Assembly: GCF_003634635.1 (NCBI RefSeq) | Contig: NZ_RBJB01000004.1 | Location: forward strand, 124,001 to 188,000 | DNA: 64,000 nucleotides | Reading direction: 5' to 3' | DNA from: Marinobacter nauticus | GTDB lineage: Bacteria; Pseudomonadota; Gammaproteobacteria; Pseudomonadales; Oleiphilaceae | Shown: piece by piece, positions 9,650-19,249 of the stretch | Numbering within the stretch: position 1 is the first letter of the stretch | Layout: each line of letters opens with the position of its first letter | Position numbers and translations under genes: made by a program | Notes under the pieces: model-generated | What the model was told of the DNA's origin: nothing | What the model saw: only the letters and a program-made list of their open reading frames with translations | Databases searched by the model: none

Positions 9650-10243
9650 TCAGGCGCCAGCCCGGGCCAGTGTCTCGTGGACAAACTGCTTGCACAGCCG
9701 CTCGCCGGCTTCAAAGCTCTCGGCCGGGTCCAGGCTCAGGGCGCTGCGCAACCAGAACCCGTCGATCATCGCGGCCGTTTGCCGGGCCGCCGCTGTCGCC
9801 TCGGCCTGCGGCAGCACTTGCGCGAAGGAATAACGCAGGTTGCTGTACAGCCGGGCGTTGTTGATCTGCTGCAAACGCTTCAGCCCCGGCTCGTGCATCG
9901 AGCGGGCCCAGAAGCTGAGCCAGGTTTTCGCCGCCAGCGCCGACCGCTGGAACTCGGAAAAGTTGGACTCGATAATGCAGTCCAGCCGCTGGGCTGGGGA
10001 GCGATCGGTTTTCGCCATGCGCTCCCGCAGCTCCTTGCCTAACTGGTCCAGCAGGTAGCGCAAGGCGGCCTCAATCAGCCCCTGCTTGCCCCCGAAATAG
10101 TGGCTGATGATGCCGGACGACATTCCCGCCCGCTTGCTGATGCTCACGATCGTGGTGTTCTGCATCCCCAGTTCAGCGATGGACTCCATGGTGGCGTCGA
10201 TCAGTTGCTGGCGGCGGGTGTCTTTCATTCCGACTTTCGGCAT
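9650..10243 (-). CDS. betI: Choline-responsive TetR-family repressor BetI
   Basis: 197 residues from ATG 10243 ([19 protein letters not shown]), the conserved BetI start; a start at 10258 is less likely. The TetR helix-turn-helix reads [33 protein letters not shown], with the [10 protein letters not shown] recognition helix typical of BetI. BetI represses its own operon and is released by choline. It is first of betIBA and has a perfect palindromic operator 21 bases upstream of its start. Confidence 0.95.
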   Translation of the reverse strand: MPKVGMKDTRRQQLIDATMESIAELGMQNTTIVSISKRAGMSSGIISHYFGGKQGLIEAALRYLLDQLGKELRERMAKTDRSPAQRLDCIIESNFSEFQRSALAAKTWLSFWARSMHEPGLKRLQQINNARLYSNLRYSFAQVLPQAEATAAARQTAAMIDGFWLRSALSLDPAESFEAGERLCKQFVHETLARAGA

Positions 10244-10264
10244 GTGCTTTCCATCCAATCTTTA

Positions 10265-10284
10265 TTAATTGAACGTTCAATTAA
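10265..10284. promoter_or_regulatory. BetI operator
   Basis: A perfect 20-bp palindrome: TTAATTGAAC followed directly by GTTCAATTAA. It lies 21 bases upstream of the betI start in an AT-rich promoter region. Known BetI sites are AT-rich dyads containing TGAAC/GTTCA, so autoregulation of betIBA is the natural reading. Confidence 0.88.
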
Positions 10285-10439
10285 ATTAAAGGCTACAGAA
10301 ACGTGACAGGGATTTCAAATTTGATCAGAAAATCACCACACCCCCTCATTACACTGGATGCGTCTTCCACCAAAGGTTGCTGGCAACCGCCGGCCAGTCA
10401 GGACACAATCGGGGCAACCGCGAACAACAAGGAGCCACT

Positions 10440-11246
10440 ATGAGTACCCTGCCCCAACTCACCGATGCCCTGCTGACTCTGGAAAACCGAGTGGCCACGC
10501 TCACCATGAACCGCCACGACCTGCGCAACGCGCTCACCGGCTCCCATCTGATCGACGATATTGTTGCCACCGCCGAGTGGGTGAACAGCTGCGAGGAGGT
10601 ATCCGTGCTGGTGATCACCGGTGCAGGCTCGGCCTTCAGTGCCGGGGGTAATATTCGCGATATGGCCGAACGGGGCGGGGACTTCGCAGGCGATCCGGCG
10701 GAATGCGCCGAGCGCTACCGCAAGGGCATCCAGCGTATTCCCCTGGCACTGGACGCCGTGGAAGTGCCAGTGATTGCGGCGGTGAACGGCCCGGCCATCG
10801 GCGCAGGATTTGATCTGGCCAACATGGCGGATCTTCGCCTGGCCGCAGACAACGCGAAGTTTGGCGAAACCTTCCTGAATCTGGGCATTATTCCCGGTGA
10901 CGGCGGGGCCTGGTTCCTGCAACGCCTGATCGGCTACCAGAAAGCGTTTGAGCTGACCCTGACCGGCCGCGTGATCGACGCCAACGAAGCCAAACAGCTT
11001 GGTATCGTGATGGACGTGGTGCCTGCCGATCAGCTAATGGACGCGGCCATGACACTCGCCGGAAGTATCGCCCAGCAGCCCGCCAAGGCCACCCGGCTGA
11101 CCAAGCGCCTGATGAAAATGGCCCAGCGCACGGAACTGCGGGATTTCCTGGATATCTGCGCCTGTTTCCAGGGCATGAGCCACAACGAACCGGAACACCT
11201 GGAAGCCGTCAACCGCATGATGGAGGCGCTCAGCCGGAAGAAGTAG
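10440..11246 (+). CDS. Enoyl-CoA hydratase/isomerase (crotonase) family protein
   Basis: 268 residues from ATG 10440, with AAGGAG seven bases upstream. Crotonase motifs: NRHDLRNALTGSHLIDDI, the first oxyanion-hole segment AFSAGGNIRDM, then VNGPAIGAGFDLANMADLRLAADNAKFGETFLNLGIIPGDGGAWFLQRLIG, where the catalytic Glu region and GD are visible. Members hydrate or isomerise acyl-CoA in beta-oxidation and related routes. It is a single gene divergent from betI, so the exact substrate is open; fatty-acid or alkane-derived acyl-CoA degradation is plausible near CYP153. Confidence 0.88.
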   Translation: MSTLPQLTDALLTLENRVATLTMNRHDLRNALTGSHLIDDIVATAEWVNSCEEVSVLVITGAGSAFSAGGNIRDMAERGGDFAGDPAECAERYRKGIQRIPLALDAVEVPVIAAVNGPAIGAGFDLANMADLRLAADNAKFGETFLNLGIIPGDGGAWFLQRLIGYQKAFELTLTGRVIDANEAKQLGIVMDVVPADQLMDAAMTLAGSIAQQPAKATRLTKRLMKMAQRTELRDFLDICACFQGMSHNEPEHLEAVNRMMEALSRKK

Positions 11247-11402
11247 TAAAACCGTAAGACGCATCAATTACTTAGAAATATGACACATTTTGCTACATTA
11301 AAAACCGCACATGGCGCTTCCCTCGCGGCCCAGCATTGCTAGACTGACGGGGTAGACATAACAATAAACAATGTCAGAGTTGGCTAGCGAGGTCGGCTTT
11401 TG

Positions 11403-14006
11403 GTGAACCTGCAACACGCATGTCGCACGGTCCTGGTTGTACTGCTCGTTCTGTGCAGCCAAGCCGCCTATGCCAATTCGCCAACCGTTGTCATCAGCGC
11501 CGAACAACCCATTGCCAGCCAGTTCCAGTACTGGGAAGATCCAGATGCGTCTGCCTCCCTCCAGGACGTGCTGGCACTGCCAGACGCCCGCTGGAGCCGC
11601 CAGCCGGATGGCAAAGCCACCCTGGGCATTACCTCCTCCGCATACTGGCTCCGAATCCCTGTCAAAAATGCGGCCGACACCCGGCTCAACCTGGTGGCAG
11701 AACTCGGCTACTCGCAGCTGGACGATGTCCGGTTTTATCTGCTGGATGGCCGCACCGTCACACGGACACTGGAAACCGGCGATACCCGGCCCTTTTACCC
11801 CAGGGATGTAAACCACCCCAACAACCTGTTGCGCTTTGCGCTGGAGCCTGGTGGGACCGCAACGCTGATGATTCGGGTGGCCACCCAGGGAACCATGGTG
11901 CTACCCCTGACCATCTGGCGCGAACACGAGTTTTTCGAGTCGGTCGCCGATGAACAGAAGCTGCATTTTTTCTACTACGGCTGCCTGTCCGTCATCATTC
12001 TGATCAACCTGGCGGTCTTCCTGACGCTCCGGGAAAAACTCTACCTGTTCTATGCGCTCGCCATTTTCGGCTACCTGGCGTTTTTTGCGTCCATCCGCGG
12101 GTTTTCGTTCCAGCACCTCTATCCCAACGCGCCCGACCTGCATGCCCATGTACTGATGTTGTCCATGCCATTCCTGGCCATGTTTTCCATTCTGTTCTGC
12201 ATGGAATTCCTGAAGGTGCGACAGCACAGCCCCCGGTTACAGAAGGCGCTCATTGCCATGCTGGTGTTTGAAATCAGCTATTTTGTGTCGGTTCCTTTCA
12301 TGAGTTACAACACCGGGATCCAGCTCGCCTCGGTGTCTGCGCTGGTGTTCTTTTCCCTGCTGCTGGTCGCCGGCCCGATTGCCTGGGCCGCCGGCGTACG
12401 CGCCGGCATATTCTTTACCCTCGCCTGGACCCCATTAACCATTGGCGTGCTCGCCACCTCCGGGCGTGCGCTGGGCCTGTTTCCCGAAACCTTTTTTACC
12501 GAATACGCCATGCAGATTGGCTCCGGGCTGGAAGCGTTCATTCTCACGCTGGCCCTGGCCGACCGACTGTACCGGGAGCGGGAACAGAAAATACGGGCCC
12601 AGGCCGACAGCCTGCGACAGGAAAAAGCCCACAGCGAAGCCCAGGACCGCCTGAACGACGTCATGAGCCACGACCCGGTTACCGGCCTGCCCAACCGGAA
12701 TCGGTTTGAATGGATGATCGATGAAGAGCTTCGAGCCCACCCGGAGCGCCGCTACATGGTCGGCGTCGCCCGTATTACCCGCCTGAAAGACATCAACCGC
12801 ACCCTGGGCCTGGAGCGCAGTGAGCGGTTGTTACGATCCATCGCCGAGCATATGTCCGCACTGGCCGAACAGCTCCCCCTGCTGCACACCAGTGTCGACC
12901 AACAGGGCCGTGTGGAACGGGTATACCAGCTCTCCGGCGACAGCTTTGGCCTGTTGGTCGACGTGGAACGGGCGGGCGACAATTTTCAGCCCCTGGACCA
13001 GGCCCTCAAACAACTGGCCGAGCCGGTACTGCTGGACCACCTGGCTATTGAACCGCACCCACGATTTGGGGCCGCCAGTTATCCCGAGCACGGCCGCAAA
13101 GCCAGTGAACTGATCCGCAACGCCCATGTCGGTATGGAAATGGCGCCCCACGGCCCCTTTGAAACCGGCTTTTACTCACGCAGCAACGATATCTACGATG
13201 AGCGCCGGCTTACCCTGATGTCGGACCTCAAGGAAGCCCTGACCAGCGGCACCACCGAACTTCACTATCAACCCAAAATGGATCTCCGCAGCGGACAGAT
13301 TATCGGCTTTGAAGCCCTTATCCGCTGGCAGCACCCGGAGCGTGGCTGGGTACCTCCGATTGATTTCATTCCGCTGGCAGAGAAAACCGGGGTGATCACG
13401 CAGCTCACTCACTGGGTCATCGACCAGGCCCTGAGCGATCTCCGTACCCTGCAGAAGATACAGCCAGGCCTGGGGATGGCCATCAATGTCTCGGCGCGGG
13501 ATCTGCTCTCGGAGGGGCTGGAAGAACAATTCGCCCAGAGCCTGGCGCGGCATCAACTGGAGGCCGGCCATGTCACCGTGGAACTCACCGAGACGGCCGC
13601 CATGGACGACCCTGAGAAGGGGCTGGAAGCACTGGGCAGACTGTCTGCCCTGGGCCTGCGTATCTCCATCGACGATTTCGGGGCCGGCTATTCGTCATTG
13701 TCGTACCTGAAGCAGATCCCCGCCTCGGAACTCAAGCTCGACCGCACCCTGGTACACGACATTCAGGCCAGTGACAGCGCCCGGGTGATTGTCGAGACCG
13801 CCATCACCATGGGCCACACCCTGGGCTATCAGGTAGTGGCCGAAGGCGTGGAGAGCGGCCAGGACGCCGCCCGCCTGAAAGCCATGGGCGCAGACCTGTT
13901 GCAGGGCTTCTGCCTGTGCCGCCCGCAATCGCTGACAGACACCGTCGACTGGCTGGAAAAACAACGGCAGCCTGAAGAAAGTCGCAACGCGAGCTGGTCG
14001 GACTAA
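11403..14006 (+). CDS. Membrane c-di-GMP phosphodiesterase: 7TMR-DISM sensor, degenerate GGDEF, EAL
   Basis: About 867 residues; GTG 11403 or TTG 11400 starts, followed by a cleavable signal. Order: periplasmic 7TMR-DISM extracellular domain (about 30-170), seven hydrophobic helices (about 180-390), short coiled coil, GGDEF-like domain (about 420-590) and EAL domain (about 610-860). The cyclase signature is LSGDSF rather than GGDEF, so cyclase activity is unlikely. The EAL domain keeps GFEALIRW, NVSARDL, ELTETA, DDFGAGYSSL and AEGVES, so it should hydrolyse c-di-GMP. The extracellular domain suggests a carbohydrate-like or cell-wall-derived signal. Its stop overlaps the stop of the convergent P450 gene by four bases. 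Confidence 0.9.
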   Translation: MNLQHACRTVLVVLLVLCSQAAYANSPTVVISAEQPIASQFQYWEDPDASASLQDVLALPDARWSRQPDGKATLGITSSAYWLRIPVKNAADTRLNLVAELGYSQLDDVRFYLLDGRTVTRTLETGDTRPFYPRDVNHPNNLLRFALEPGGTATLMIRVATQGTMVLPLTIWREHEFFESVADEQKLHFFYYGCLSVIILINLAVFLTLREKLYLFYALAIFGYLAFFASIRGFSFQHLYPNAPDLHAHVLMLSMPFLAMFSILFCMEFLKVRQHSPRLQKALIAMLVFEISYFVSVPFMSYNTGIQLASVSALVFFSLLLVAGPIAWAAGVRAGIFFTLAWTPLTIGVLATSGRALGLFPETFFTEYAMQIGSGLEAFILTLALADRLYREREQKIRAQADSLRQEKAHSEAQDRLNDVMSHDPVTGLPNRNRFEWMIDEELRAHPERRYMVGVARITRLKDINRTLGLERSERLLRSIAEHMSALAEQLPLLHTSVDQQGRVERVYQLSGDSFGLLVDVERAGDNFQPLDQALKQLAEPVLLDHLAIEPHPRFGAASYPEHGRKASELIRNAHVGMEMAPHGPFETGFYSRSNDIYDERRLTLMSDLKEALTSGTTELHYQPKMDLRSGQIIGFEALIRWQHPERGWVPPIDFIPLAEKTGVITQLTHWVIDQALSDLRTLQKIQPGLGMAINVSARDLLSEGLEEQFAQSLARHQLEAGHVTVELTETAAMDDPEKGLEALGRLSALGLRISIDDFGAGYSSLSYLKQIPASELKLDRTLVHDIQASDSARVIVETAITMGHTLGYQVVAEGVESGQDAARLKAMGADLLQGFCLCRPQSLTDTVDWLEKQRQPEESRNASWSD

Positions 14007-15418
14007 CCAGCCGCATCCCGCTTGCCCAGCCGGACGTTCATACGGGTATAGCCGCGCACAAAATTGGACTGCACGTATTCCGGCTCATCCACCACCTCAA
14101 TCCGGTCAAACCGGGCGAGCAGTTCCTCCCAGAGAATCCGCAGCTGCATCTCCGCCAGCCGGTTGCCCATGCAGCGGTGCACCCCGAAGCCGAAGGCCAG
14201 ATGCTTGCGGGCGTCTTTCCGGTCAATCCGGAACTGGTCCGGGTCTTCGATGGCCCGCTCATCCCGGTTTCCGGAGGCGTACCACATCACCACCTTGTCG
14301 CCCTTGCGGATGGTCTGGCCCCGGAGCTCAACGTCCTGGGTCGCAACCCGGCGCATGTAGGCCAACGGGGTTTGCCAGCGGATGATTTCCGACACCATGG
14401 ACGGGATCAGGGAGGGGTCCTGCTTCAGGCGATCGAATTCCTGAGGGAACCGGTTCAGGGCCAGCACTCCACCGGTCATGGAATTGCGGGTGGTGTCGTT
14501 GCCGCCCACAATCAACAGCACCATGTTGCCAATGAACTCCATGGGCCGGCTGATCATATCCCGGGTGTGTTCGTTCTCCAGCAGCAGACTGATCAGATCA
14601 AACCCCATCGGTTTGCCGGCGGCTTTACGGGCCTCTTTCTCGCGCCAGAGCAACGACATATGTCGCGCCATATCCGCAGCCGCCCGGAAGCCCTCATCGC
14701 GATCAACCTGGCCACCGGTGGTTTCTGGCGCAGCGGTGGCCAGGTCAGACCAGTAGGCGAGCTTGTGCCGCTGGTCGAACGGAAAATCAAACAGCGTGGC
14801 CAGCATCCGGGAAGTCAGGTCGATCGACACCCGCTGCACCCAGTCAAATGGCTCATCCACCGGCAGCTGATCCAGCACCCCGGCAGTACGCTGGCGAATC
14901 AGCGACTCCATCTGCGCCAGGTTTTTCGGTGCCACCACCCCCTGCACCGCCTGGCGCTGGACATCGTGCCGGGGCGGGTCCATGGCGATAAAAGTCTCGA
15001 TTTCCAGCCCCTCTGGCTGCGGGCCGATGGAAATAATGGGCTCGGCGGAGAACAGTTCGTGGTGTTTGTCGACAAAAAGAATGTCCTCGTAACGGGTAAT
15101 CGACCAGAACGGACCAAACGGACTGCTGGCCTGGTAGTGCACCGGGCACTCATCCCTTAACCGTTTGAAATAGGACTCCCACAGCCCCTGCCGATACAGG
15201 AAGGGATTGCTGACATCGATCTGTTCCAGCGCCAGCTCAGACGCCGGCGGCAACGGGGTTTCCCGGAACTCCGGCACCGACCGGCTGAGGCCGGCCCGTT
15301 GCCGGGCCACCTGCAGTGCGTGCGAGCCCCGGATCTGCCAATGCAGGGGAACGCGGGAACTGGCTTTCGCGACCAAGGGCTGAACAGCGGCTTCAAGCTG
15401 GGATAAAAGCGGGCGCAT
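14003..15418 (-). CDS. Cytochrome P450 of the CYP153 alkane hydroxylase family
   Basis: 471 residues from ATG 15418 (MRPLLSQLEAAVQ). Diagnostic CYP153A stretches: DVSNPFLYRQGLWESYFKRLRDE, SPFGPFWSITRYEDILFVDKH, the I-helix LIVGGNDTTRNSMTGG, and the heme loop FGFGVHRCMGNRLAEMQLRILWEE with Cys416 as thiolate ligand. The close resemblance to CYP153A proteins of Marinobacter implies terminal (omega) hydroxylation of medium-chain alkanes or fatty acids. The ferredoxin gene lies 35 bases upstream on the same strand and an AraC regulator is divergent. No ferredoxin reductase is adjacent. Confidence 0.93.
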   Translation of the reverse strand: MRPLLSQLEAAVQPLVAKASSRVPLHWQIRGSHALQVARQRAGLSRSVPEFRETPLPPASELALEQIDVSNPFLYRQGLWESYFKRLRDECPVHYQASSPFGPFWSITRYEDILFVDKHHELFSAEPIISIGPQPEGLEIETFIAMDPPRHDVQRQAVQGVVAPKNLAQMESLIRQRTAGVLDQLPVDEPFDWVQRVSIDLTSRMLATLFDFPFDQRHKLAYWSDLATAAPETTGGQVDRDEGFRAAADMARHMSLLWREKEARKAAGKPMGFDLISLLLENEHTRDMISRPMEFIGNMVLLIVGGNDTTRNSMTGGVLALNRFPQEFDRLKQDPSLIPSMVSEIIRWQTPLAYMRRVATQDVELRGQTIRKGDKVVMWYASGNRDERAIEDPDQFRIDRKDARKHLAFGFGVHRCMGNRLAEMQLRILWEELLARFDRIEVVDEPEYVQSNFVRGYTRMNVRLGKRDAAG

Positions 15419-15453
15419 AACGTGACTCCTTGCGGGTAGGTGGCAGGGTTTGA

Positions 15454-15774
15454 CTACATCTGGAATTCCGGCAAACGCACCACCATGCCGTCCATGGCCT
15501 CCGACACCGTCACCTGACACGCCAGCCTTGAAGTCTCGGTTTTCTCCGGCGTCATCGACAGCATGCCCGCCTCACTGGCCAGCATGTCGCCGGTGGCCGG
15601 CAACCAGTTGGCCTCCACCATCACATGACAGGTACCACAGGCACAGGCACCGCCACAGTCAGCATCAATACCCGGCACCCCATTCTCGGTGGCGGCTTCC
15701 ATCAGCGACTTTCCCGCCTCAATGTCGACCACATGCTCGGTGCCATCATGTTCAATGAACGTAATACGGCCCAT
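15454..15774 (-). CDS. [2Fe-2S] ferredoxin, putidaredoxin type
   Basis: 106 residues from ATG 15774 (an overlapping GTG at 15777 is possible). The cluster ligands are in DADCGGACACGTCHV and the fourth Cys in SRLACQVTVSEAMDGM, the adrenodoxin/putidaredoxin pattern C-X5-C-X2-C-Xn-C. It donates electrons to CYP153, encoded 35 bases downstream in the same operon. A partner NAD(P)H ferredoxin reductase is needed but not found next to it. Confidence 0.95.
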   Translation of the reverse strand: MGRITFIEHDGTEHVVDIEAGKSLMEAATENGVPGIDADCGGACACGTCHVMVEANWLPATGDMLASEAGMLSMTPEKTETSRLACQVTVSEAMDGMVVRLPEFQM

Positions 15775-15945
15775 CACTCACCCTCTGTTGTTATTGATAT
15801 CGGACAATGAGGCCAGAATACGGCCGAACAGACAGGTGCAGCAGGTCATCAATTGACACAGGGGAGTCATTTCAAGACACTCTGATTGTCGCGACCCTGC
15901 GCCGCGACCTCTCCTTCCTGAGCCCAGACGGAGGCCGTTAACGCC

Positions 15946-16974
15946 ATGCTGACCACCAACCCGGACAGGGCGTGTATTCCCTCCAATTACAGCCGGTTGA
16001 TCGCGCGGGAACTGGGCCTTCAGCCTCGGGAGTTGCGCAAACTGCTGCATGGCACCGGCCTGACCGTGAATCAGTTGCTACAGGAAGACACCCTGCTGAC
16101 CCCGATTCAGCAGGTCCAGGTACTGCAGAACAGCCTCACCCTGGCCGGCGACGAGGCCCTGGGGCTACGGCTGGGCCAACGCATGACCTCGCCCAGCCAC
16201 GGAGCGATGGGGTTTCTGGTGAACAGCAGCCCGGACCTGCTCACCGCCCTGAAAGCCTTCCAGACCTTCCTGCCCACCCGACTGAACCTGGCAAAACTGG
16301 ACCTGAGCATTCGCAATCAACGTTTGACGGTGACCTGTTCCTTCAACCTGGCGTTGACCGCTTCCCTGCAACGTCTGCTCAGTGAAGCGTTCGCCGTGAT
16401 TTTCTTCGACACCGCCGAGTTCATCATCGGCCGCCCCCTGCATGAGGCCGTGCTGGCCTTTGGCCACGCTGAGCCCGCTTACAGCGAACTCTACGGCCGT
16501 TATCTGCCCTGCACCGTGCAGTTCCGGTCACCCGTGATTGCTCTGGAGCTGCCCCTCCCGGTGTGCAAAGTGCCGAATGCCTCAGCCAATCATGAGAACT
16601 ACCAGCTGGCGCTGAAACAATGTCAGGCCATGCTGGATCAGCTGAAGGCCAGCGACAGCGGATACCGTGCCCGGGTACAGAAAGCGATGTTGTCGACCCC
16701 GCTTGGGGCCCTGTGTGAAGATGAGGTCGCCGCGCAGTTGTTCATCAGCAAACGAACACTGGCACGGAGGCTGAACGCAGAAGGAACGAGTTTTCGGGCA
16801 CTGAGGGATCAGGTGCTTGCACAGCAGGCGGCAGGCTACCTGCGTGACAGCCCGTTGGCGGTAGAGGCCATTGCGGAATTGATGAACTACCACGACAGCG
16901 CCAATTTCCGGCGCGCGTTCAAGCGGTGGTTCGGGGTGACCCCGGACGAATACAGAAAACGCAGGTCTGACTGA
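15946..16974 (+). CDS. AraC-family activator of the CYP153 operon
   Basis: 342 residues. The N-terminal two-thirds is the arabinose-binding-like/OruR-type sensor domain (about 20-200). The C-terminal HTH pair is ALCEDEVAAQLFISKRTLARRLNAEGTSFRALRDQVL and EAIAELMNYHDSANFRRAFKRWFGVTPDEYRKRRSD. It is divergent from ferredoxin-CYP153, sharing a 168-base promoter region, an arrangement also seen around Marinobacter CYP153. It probably activates the alkane-oxidation operon in response to an alkane or fatty-acid derivative; the ligand is inferred. Confidence 0.88.
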   Translation: MLTTNPDRACIPSNYSRLIARELGLQPRELRKLLHGTGLTVNQLLQEDTLLTPIQQVQVLQNSLTLAGDEALGLRLGQRMTSPSHGAMGFLVNSSPDLLTALKAFQTFLPTRLNLAKLDLSIRNQRLTVTCSFNLALTASLQRLLSEAFAVIFFDTAEFIIGRPLHEAVLAFGHAEPAYSELYGRYLPCTVQFRSPVIALELPLPVCKVPNASANHENYQLALKQCQAMLDQLKASDSGYRARVQKAMLSTPLGALCEDEVAAQLFISKRTLARRLNAEGTSFRALRDQVLAQQAAGYLRDSPLAVEAIAELMNYHDSANFRRAFKRWFGVTPDEYRKRRSD

Positions 16975-17005
16975 AACACCAACCATGCGAAACCTTTCAG
17001 GCTGC

Positions 17006-17407
17006 TTATAAGAGCTGCCTCAGCCTGGCAGCAAGGTAAGGGGCGAACACCGTAACCGCGAGAACCATTGGCCAGAGGTTACCGCCCTTGAACGTGTAGG
17101 CCTCCAGCAACTCTGCCCAGGATTTGCCCTGCCAGAGCCCGAAGGAGAATTCGAACACCAACGTAAGTACCAGCCAGGCCACCCCCAGGCCCAAGAGCCC
17201 CACCAGGTGGCGGACATTCAGCCAGGGCAAGGCAACGTAGGCCATCCCAATAATCAGCAATGAAAGCAGAATACCGCTCAGCACCAGCGCAACCGACCTG
17301 CCCAATACAGGTTCCAAAACCGCTTCCCGCAGCACGCCATTGGCGATGGCCAGCACCAGAATACCGCCCCAGACCACCAGCCCCTTCAGCAAAACCGTCA
17401 TCATCAT
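17006..17407 (-). CDS. Small integral membrane protein of unknown function
   Basis: About 133 residues from the MMMTVLLKG start near 17407. Four hydrophobic helices are visible: LVVWGGILVLAIANGVL, VALVLSGILLSLLIIGMAYVAL, LVGLLGLGVAWLVLTLVFEF and LWPMVLAVTVFAPYLAARL. There is no catalytic motif. It lies 28 bases downstream of a GFA-fold gene on the same strand and may be co-transcribed with it. Confidence 0.6.
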   Translation of the reverse strand: MMMTVLLKGLVVWGGILVLAIANGVLREAVLEPVLGRSVALVLSGILLSLLIIGMAYVALPWLNVRHLVGLLGLGVAWLVLTLVFEFSFGLWQGKSWAELLEAYTFKGGNLWPMVLAVTVFAPYLAARLRQLL

Positions 17408-17435
17408 CCGCCGTCCTTCAGCACTATAGCCTGCG

Positions 17436-17843
17436 TCAAGTCGCCTTCGGCAAACCGGAGAACTCCGGCACATCGCCCAGCGCGTGATCCCAGGCTGCCC
17501 GGCTCGACGTGAAAAGATGCGCGGTAGGCACCCGGGAGAGCTCCGAGTCCAGACACCCGGCGGGCACTACCAGCAAACCCGGAATATGGGTGTTGGGCAC
17601 TGCCGAACCACAGGTCCGGCAAAAACACTTTTGGTGCCGGGTGCCCGGGAGCGTAAAGGAGGCCACAGCCTCCTCACCCGCCAGCCAGACCAGCCGGGCC
17701 GACTGGGAGAACAGGTTTGCCGCATGGGCAGACCCGGTGTCCTTCTGGCAATACCGGCAATGACACAGGTAAAAGCTGTCGAAGTCTCCGTGCACCTCGA
17801 ACTTCACGGCGCCACACAGGCAAGAGCCAACATAATCCGTCAT
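17436..17843 (-). CDS. GFA-fold zinc protein (glutathione-dependent formaldehyde-activating family, DUF636)
   Basis: 135 residues from ATG 17843 (MTDYVGSCLCGAVKFEVHGDF). The Cys pattern is complete: GSCLCGAV, YLCHCRYCQKDTGSAHAAN and CFCRTCGSAVPN, the zinc ligands of the Mss4-like GFA fold. Few members have proven activity; most are annotated by fold only, and glutathione or carbon-nitrogen lyase roles are speculative here. A second, unrelated copy of the fold is at 20427-20828. Confidence 0.85.
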   Translation of the reverse strand: MTDYVGSCLCGAVKFEVHGDFDSFYLCHCRYCQKDTGSAHAANLFSQSARLVWLAGEEAVASFTLPGTRHQKCFCRTCGSAVPNTHIPGLLVVPAGCLDSELSRVPTAHLFTSSRAAWDHALGDVPEFSGLPKAT

Positions 17844-18002
17844 CGCATTCCCTCCCTTCAGTATTCGAGGTAACAACCGGTGTTCGCGTGCATGCAAAGC
17901 TTCGGCAAAGGCACCACCAACTGGCTGCATGGCGCAGGCTTAACGGCTACAATGGGCCTTAGTGGAGCGCAGGCGCCGCTGCCATTTTTTACAGGAAAGC
18001 CC

Positions 18003-19214
18003 ATGGCTATTCAGCTTGATTTTCGCACCCTGAGCCTGACATTAATGCTGTTCAGCCTGGTGTTCGGTCTTGGTATGTTTGCTTATTCCAGAGAACATAC
18101 CAAGTTCTCCGGAATCCGAACCATGGGCGCAGGCTATTTTCTGATCGGCGGCGGCTGTGTGCTGCTCGGCCTGCGCCACGTAATCTACGATTTCCTGTCC
18201 ATCGTGATTGCCAATATCGCAATCATTGTGGGCGTTGTGCTGATATATCGGGGACTGTTTCGTTTCCTGGGTATCACACTGCGCCATGAGCGTTGGCTGA
18301 GCACCACACTGGTGGTCCTGCTTGCTGCTTTACTGTATTTCTACACCTTTCCTATTCCAGATATAAATATCCGTATACAGGCCTTCTCTATGGTCTGTGC
18401 AGCGATCTGCCTGATCGGTGCCAGCGGACTGCTGAAACACCGTGACATCCGCAACCGCATGGTCGCCAAAATGCTCATCGCCATGTTTTTGCTGATGAGT
18501 AGCTTGTTTATTTTCCGCTTTTTCTGGTCGTTCTACGCTATACCGCCTCAGGATTTCATGAGGGCTGGGCTGCTCAGCGCCTTGACGATCATTGCCGGAG
18601 AACTACTGGTTATTCTGTCATCCTTCTGCACGATATGGATGGCGTCCGATGAGTTGCAGGATGAACTCTCCGAAATCGCCAGGATTGATCCTTTAACGGG
18701 GCTCTACAACAGGCGGGCATTCGACGAATGTTGTGACATTGAGTTCAGCCGTGCGCAGCGTTCAGGTGCGCCCTTCGCCATTATCATGTGCGACCTGGAC
18801 CACTTCAAAAACGTGAACGACGAGTACGGCCATCATGTAGGCGATGAGGTATTGAGACGCTTTGCCAATACGCTCAAAGAGCACATACGAAAGCATGACG
18901 TGGTGGCGCGTTTCGGGGGCGAAGAATTTGTTCTGTTGTTGCCTGGTAAAGACACCGAGCAGGGATTAGAGGTGGCGGAGAAACTCAGAGCCAAAACGGC
19001 AGGCACCCAGATCACGATTGGCGATGATGTCTGTTTAACGCTCTCGGCCAGTTTCGGAGTGGCTCACTACGATTCCAGAGACCGCGAGTGGAGTGCCGTG
19101 CTGCACCGTGCGGACAACGCGCTGTACGCCGCCAAAAAACAGGGGCGTAACCGCGTTGTCGATCTGGTAACGGAAGGCCAGAACGTTCAACCGGGGCAAT
19201 TGCTCAATACGTAG
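18003..19214 (+). CDS. Membrane-bound diguanylate cyclase
   Basis: 403 residues from ATG 18003, with AGGAAAG upstream; an in-frame extension to 17880 has no support. Six to seven hydrophobic helices occupy about residues 5-210, an MHYT/7TM-like sensory block without recognised name. The GGDEF domain follows: RIDPLTGLYNRRAFDECC, IMCDLDHFKNVNDEYGHHVGDEVL and the intact active site ARFGGEEFVLLLP. An RxxD inhibitory site (RKHD) sits five residues before the signature, so product feedback is expected. It synthesises c-di-GMP at the inner membrane; the signal is unknown. Confidence 0.92.
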   Translation: MAIQLDFRTLSLTLMLFSLVFGLGMFAYSREHTKFSGIRTMGAGYFLIGGGCVLLGLRHVIYDFLSIVIANIAIIVGVVLIYRGLFRFLGITLRHERWLSTTLVVLLAALLYFYTFPIPDINIRIQAFSMVCAAICLIGASGLLKHRDIRNRMVAKMLIAMFLLMSSLFIFRFFWSFYAIPPQDFMRAGLLSALTIIAGELLVILSSFCTIWMASDELQDELSEIARIDPLTGLYNRRAFDECCDIEFSRAQRSGAPFAIIMCDLDHFKNVNDEYGHHVGDEVLRRFANTLKEHIRKHDVVARFGGEEFVLLLPGKDTEQGLEVAEKLRAKTAGTQITIGDDVCLTLSASFGVAHYDSRDREWSAVLHRADNALYAAKKQGRNRVVDLVTEGQNVQPGQLLNT

Positions 19215-19249
19215 CCTTAGGTTCTGATCAGTCACCCTCGAAAATCCAG

